From Planctomycetota bacterium (lineage in GTDB: Bacteria; Planctomycetota; Phycisphaerae; UBA1845): 64,000 nucleotides of DNA. The notes beneath the pieces were generated by a model. The model was not told where the DNA came from, did not search any database, and worked only from the letters and a program-made list of their open reading frames with translations. The position numbers and the translations under genes were made by a program. Numbering within the stretch: position 1 is the stretch's first letter; the number at the start of each line of letters is the position of its first letter. The stretch is from assembly GCA_024280855.1 (NCBI GenBank), contig JAJRPG010000006.1, positions 45,222-109,221 on the forward strand, written 5' to 3'. Shown piece by piece: positions 60,579 through 64,000 of the stretch.

Positions 60579-61133
60579 ATGGCCCGAGCAAAGTTTAAGT
60601 GTACAAAATGTGATCGCAAATTTTCCATGGCAGCCCATCTTGCCCGGCATATGGCTAGCCATAATAAATCTGGTCGAAGCGTGGCTAAGGCTTCGGGTCG
60701 AGGTCCCGGTCGCCCGAAAGGATCGAAGAATAAAACTTCGATTACGCTGGGAACAAACTTCACACCTGCGGGACATGAGGGCATCGTGCTGCAAATGGAA
60801 AATTATCGCAGAGACCTTGAAAATCAACGGCAACAAATTGATCTTGCTCTGGAAGGAATTACCACTGCGCTGCGCGCGTTCGGTAGCAGCGCCTCCACGA
60901 AACGGTCTGTAGGTCGGCCTCGCGGCAGCAGCTCACGGTCCGGGTCGTTGAAGAGTTATATTATCGACGTTTTGAAAAAGTCCAAAAAGCCCATGAGACC
61001 GCGTGATATATCAACTGCGACAATCAAGGCTGGGTATTCTACAAAATCAGACGACTTGACCAAAGCGGTTAGCAATGCACTGCCGCAAATCAAACAGGTT
61101 AAGCGTATCGGTTTTGGTATGTACCAAATGTAA
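60579..61133 (+). CDS. C2H2 zinc finger + AT-hook-like + possible winged-helix protein
   Basis: CTKCDRKFSMAAHLARHMASH (C-x2-C-x12-H-x3-H); GRGPGRPKGSKNK and VGRPRGSS; C-terminal LKSYIIDVLKKSKKPMRPRDISTATIKAGYSTKSDDLTKAVSNALPQI. Confidence 0.85.
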   Translation: MARAKFKCTKCDRKFSMAAHLARHMASHNKSGRSVAKASGRGPGRPKGSKNKTSITLGTNFTPAGHEGIVLQMENYRRDLENQRQQIDLALEGITTALRAFGSSASTKRSVGRPRGSSSRSGSLKSYIIDVLKKSKKPMRPRDISTATIKAGYSTKSDDLTKAVSNALPQIKQVKRIGFGMYQM

Positions 61134-61156
61134 CCATTTTTCACGAAGCCTATAAA

Positions 61157-61199
61157 CAAAATGACACCGCGACTTATTATAGTCGCGGTGTCATTTTTT
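61157..61199. terminator. Bidirectional rho-independent terminator
   Basis: Perfect 14-bp stem ATGACACCGCGACT-TATTAT-AGTCGCGGTGTCAT with flanking A and T runs between convergent genes. Confidence 0.95.
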
Positions 61200-61269
61200 A
61201 TTTGCAATGTCCAACTCAGCCGATTAGTTATGTTTCACTAATCGGTTAACTCAGACAATCCGTTGGTGA

Positions 61270-62667
61270 TTATTCTACCAAACCTGCCGCGGGATTATTT
61301 GGCGTTCTAAGGGAGAGCAAGAACGACAACAACTGCGCCTTCTTATTGCGGGAAAGCGCGGCGAAGTTATTTCTCGCGTTTAGCGCTTCACCGGCGTGCA
61401 TGTCGATAGCTTCACCGATCGTCAGTGCGCGACCATCGTGCATATAGGGAGCCGTATCCGCGACGCCCCACAGGCGAGCCGTGGTGAAAACCAAATCGAG
61501 TGGGCTGCCTGCCGTCTCAGCTAATGCAAGACCCATATCATGACGCTTTAAGTCTGCGAACAGATTAATTTTGAGTCCACCATTGGATGTTTCTTTGAAT
61601 TGAACTGGCATTTCAGCTAAGTCTACATCGTAGTAGACGTTAGCAGCCGGGTCAGCAGGTTCTTCCGGGAAGCTATACGTTAAAATATGGCTATCGGTTT
61701 TCAGCGTTGGAATATGACAATCAGCACAGCCGATTGATCTGAACAGTGTTCTTCCCTTTTTGGCCTTGTCGGTCAAGTGATCCTTAAATGGACGTTCCAG
61801 GTTGGTATTAAAAATCACCAACGCTGACAACTCACCCACCATGATTTCATTTGACACACCGTCACCATCATCATCGACATCAACGCCGACAGTTTCTGTG
61901 GATTGCATACCGAAGTGAAAGGCCATCGCACCTACGTCAAACGCCCTGACAGTTATGAACTCACCTTTTCGACCGAATGGCTTAACGACGAGATCATCAT
62001 CCACACCCATGACATCCGAAGTATCCAGCGAACCGCCAACATAGCGAATGACGCCAAAGTCTACACCCTTGGTGATCAGTGCAACATCAACACCAGGATT
62101 ATCTTCGGCATGCGCTTTGAGCGCTTGAAGTTCTGTAGTCATTTCCTTGCTGAGCAGTTCAACACCGCCTGATCCGAATAGAAACGGTGGGTTGATAAAT
62201 CGGCCATCATAAGATGCGAACCCTACTCCGGCTTCATCGTCTACATCGATATTTTTCGCGCCACCCAAAGCATTGGTCACTGAACCACCTACGCCGCCAA
62301 TACCCAGCTTAGCTGGGACGGATGCGTTACTGACAATGGAGTGGCATTCCAGGCAAGTCTGCGCATCAATGCCATTCACCCGAAGAAACGTGCCATTATT
62401 TTGCAAGGTAGGCCGACCACCCGGCGTGGTCGTATCAGCCGGGTTGATAGGCCCGTCGCCATAACCATCTTTCTTATTGAAAGGCGTCGAGAATATGCGC
62501 AATCCCTGCTGACGCAATTCAAATAATGACATACCTCCGAATTCGACATCATCCTGAGTGATTCGATCATTACCAAGACGCGGTCCTTCGCCCGGCAGCG
62601 CTGCAATGGCTGCCCCGGAAAACATGAGACACGCCCCTATCGCACTTACAGATAATCTAAACTTCAT
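61270..62667 (-). CDS. DUF1111 dihaem oxidoreductase (cytochrome c peroxidase-like)
   Basis: Two haem motifs CLECH and CADCH; LWGVADTAPYMHDGRALTIGEAIDMHAGEA; signal peptide. Confidence 0.88.
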   Translation of the reverse strand: MKFRLSVSAIGACLMFSGAAIAALPGEGPRLGNDRITQDDVEFGGMSLFELRQQGLRIFSTPFNKKDGYGDGPINPADTTTPGGRPTLQNNGTFLRVNGIDAQTCLECHSIVSNASVPAKLGIGGVGGSVTNALGGAKNIDVDDEAGVGFASYDGRFINPPFLFGSGGVELLSKEMTTELQALKAHAEDNPGVDVALITKGVDFGVIRYVGGSLDTSDVMGVDDDLVVKPFGRKGEFITVRAFDVGAMAFHFGMQSTETVGVDVDDDGDGVSNEIMVGELSALVIFNTNLERPFKDHLTDKAKKGRTLFRSIGCADCHIPTLKTDSHILTYSFPEEPADPAANVYYDVDLAEMPVQFKETSNGGLKINLFADLKRHDMGLALAETAGSPLDLVFTTARLWGVADTAPYMHDGRALTIGEAIDMHAGEALNARNNFAALSRNKKAQLLSFLLSLRTPNNPAAGLVE

Positions 62668-62934
62668 TGCTCGGCTCCTCCAAAAATATGAAACTGTACT
62701 TAATCGACTGCAATAACAATCGATGACGCATTGAACCTGCGAATATAGCGAAATTCGACTTCATCTCCAAGGAAAAAATTTGAAAACAATACACAAAAAA
62801 AACAAATAAATTGGTGCTTTACCGGCCCTAAACTAAGCAACATAATCATTCGCAATGCCTCTCCCGCGTGTCACAGCACACACGTTTTCACATTAGCGTG
62901 AATTAATCTGCGTACTTCAATTACGTTCGCAAAA

Positions 62935-63189
62935 ATGGATAAAAATCCACCTCCGACACCTGAGCGATCTATTCTGCGTACTGAGCGTGCGACGCTTCAA
63001 TTAAACGTCCAAGCACCGCGACCGACCATTAAAGCCAAGATCAATGAAAAAAGTCTGTTCCTTTTTGTCTTAGATATGAGCGCGCTGGGTTTCGTCATCA
63101 ATGACGACTTAGCCAAGGAACTCAACCTTCCCGTCATCGGTAAAGCTGGTATAGGCGACCCCAAAAACAAGCGCTATCTATTGCGGTGA
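62935..63189 (+). CDS. Short retropepsin-like fragment lacking canonical DTG/DSG
   Basis: FLFVLDMSALGFVINDDLAKELNLPVIGKAGIGDP resembles the first half of an aspartyl-protease domain with DMS in place of DTG; ends after 84 aa. Confidence 0.4.
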   Translation: MDKNPPPTPERSILRTERATLQLNVQAPRPTIKAKINEKSLFLFVLDMSALGFVINDDLAKELNLPVIGKAGIGDPKNKRYLLR

Positions 63190-63256
63190 ATCAGAGCAGC
63201 ACCCTTCGCCATAACCGAGTCACGGCAACAACCGTTTCGCCTACTCACCGTGGACC

Positions 63257-64000
63257 TCATTTGGCATGATGGTTCACCCAGTCTCGGGAGAGTCGCTGCC
63301 CCGTTGTAATTTGGTCGCGTGTCATCCGCTTTTCGAGTATTCCACGCGATTGTGGGGCAACTTCATTTCCTGATGCGGCCGCTACATTTATCCACATGTA
63401 GGCGAGAACGTCGTCCTTAGGCACGCCTTCACCGCTTCCGTACATAACGCCAAGGTTATACTGCGCCTCCGCGTACCCTTGGTCGGCGGCCTTGCGGTAC
63501 CACGCGACCGCCTGCTTGTCGTCCTTGGGTACGCCTTCACCGCTTTCGTGCATAACGCCAAGGTTAAACTGTGCCTCCGCTACCCCTCGGTCGGCCGCTT
63601 TGCGATACCACGCGACCGCTTGCTTGTCGTCCTTGGACACGCCCTTACCGTTGTTGTACATGATGCCAAGATTATACTGTGCCCTCGCTACCCCTTGATC
63701 AGCGGCCTTGCGATACCACGCGACCGCCTGCTTGTCGTCCTTAGGCACGCCTTTACCGCTTTCGTACATAACGCCAAGGTTAAACTGTGCCCTCGCGTAC
63801 AATTGGTCGGCCGCTTTGCGATACCACGCCACCGCCTGCTTGTCGTCCTTGGGCACGCCATAACCGTTGTCGTACATGATGCCAAGGCTATACTGCGCCT
63901 CCGCATACCCTTGCGCGGCGGCCTTGCGATACCACGCGACCGCCTGCTTATCGTCCTCGAGTACGCCCTGACCGTTCGCGTACATAACGCCAAGGTTATA
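63257..64000 (-). CDS. Sel1-repeat (TPR-like) protein, N-terminus beyond the window edge
   Basis: 36-aa repeats AEAQYNLGVMYxxGxGVPKDDKQAVAWYRKAADQG; frame open to the right edge. Confidence 0.92.
   Translation of the reverse strand, partial: YNLGVMYANGQGVLEDDKQAVAWYRKAAAQGYAEAQYSLGIMYDNGYGVPKDDKQAVAWYRKAADQLYARAQFNLGVMYESGKGVPKDDKQAVAWYRKAADQGVARAQYNLGIMYNNGKGVSKDDKQAVAWYRKAADRGVAEAQFNLGVMHESGEGVPKDDKQAVAWYRKAADQGYAEAQYNLGVMYGSGEGVPKDDVLAYMWINVAAASGNEVAPQSRGILEKRMTRDQITTGQRLSRDWVNHHAK

Noticed and set aside
63257-64000. CRISPR-like regular repeats (~108 bp period)
   Set aside because: They are in-frame Sel1 coding repeats, not short repeats with unique spacers.

Overview
64 kb window from a bacterial chromosome, most likely Planctomycetota (inferred from secreted dockerin-like/Cys-rich proteins, an ECF sigma + Ser/Thr kinase-TPR pair, DUF1111 and DUF2723 families). 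It is mostly housekeeping: guaB, guaA, ppdK, purN, kdsC plus a giant LptC/LptA-like protein, trpS, scpA, ridA, SpoIIE/FHA phosphatase, gspE-like ATPase, SRAP, cdsA, phoH, 7TM-HD, ybeY, CBS/CorC, a Kef-type antiporter, groES-groEL, HD-GYP, FapA, thrS, infC, sat, NrnA-like DHH, DUF2723. Accessory material includes large secreted repeat proteins (one cut by the left edge), a matrixin-like protease, a VOC/DUF488 patch with palindromic repeats, a C2H2-finger/AT-hook protein, a DUF1111 dihaem protein, and a Sel1-repeat protein cut by the right edge. Main points for follow-up: (1) a gspE-like ORF broken by one in-frame TAA with homology continuing in the same frame; (2) a ~113-nt hairpin RNA candidate ending in U8 just upstream of thrS, preceded by an unlisted 40-aa hydrophobic ORF; (3) probable non-AUG starts for thrS (CTG) and infC (ATC), and a ~60-70 aa insertion in ThrS; (4) a bacterial protein combining a classical C2H2 finger, AT-hook-like motifs and a possible winged helix; (5) PPDK with a histone-H1-like tail; (6) families of intergenic palindromes, two of which bracket the DUF488 gene. 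No tRNA, rRNA or CRISPR array was recognised by eye. All homology calls come from motif recognition, not database searches.
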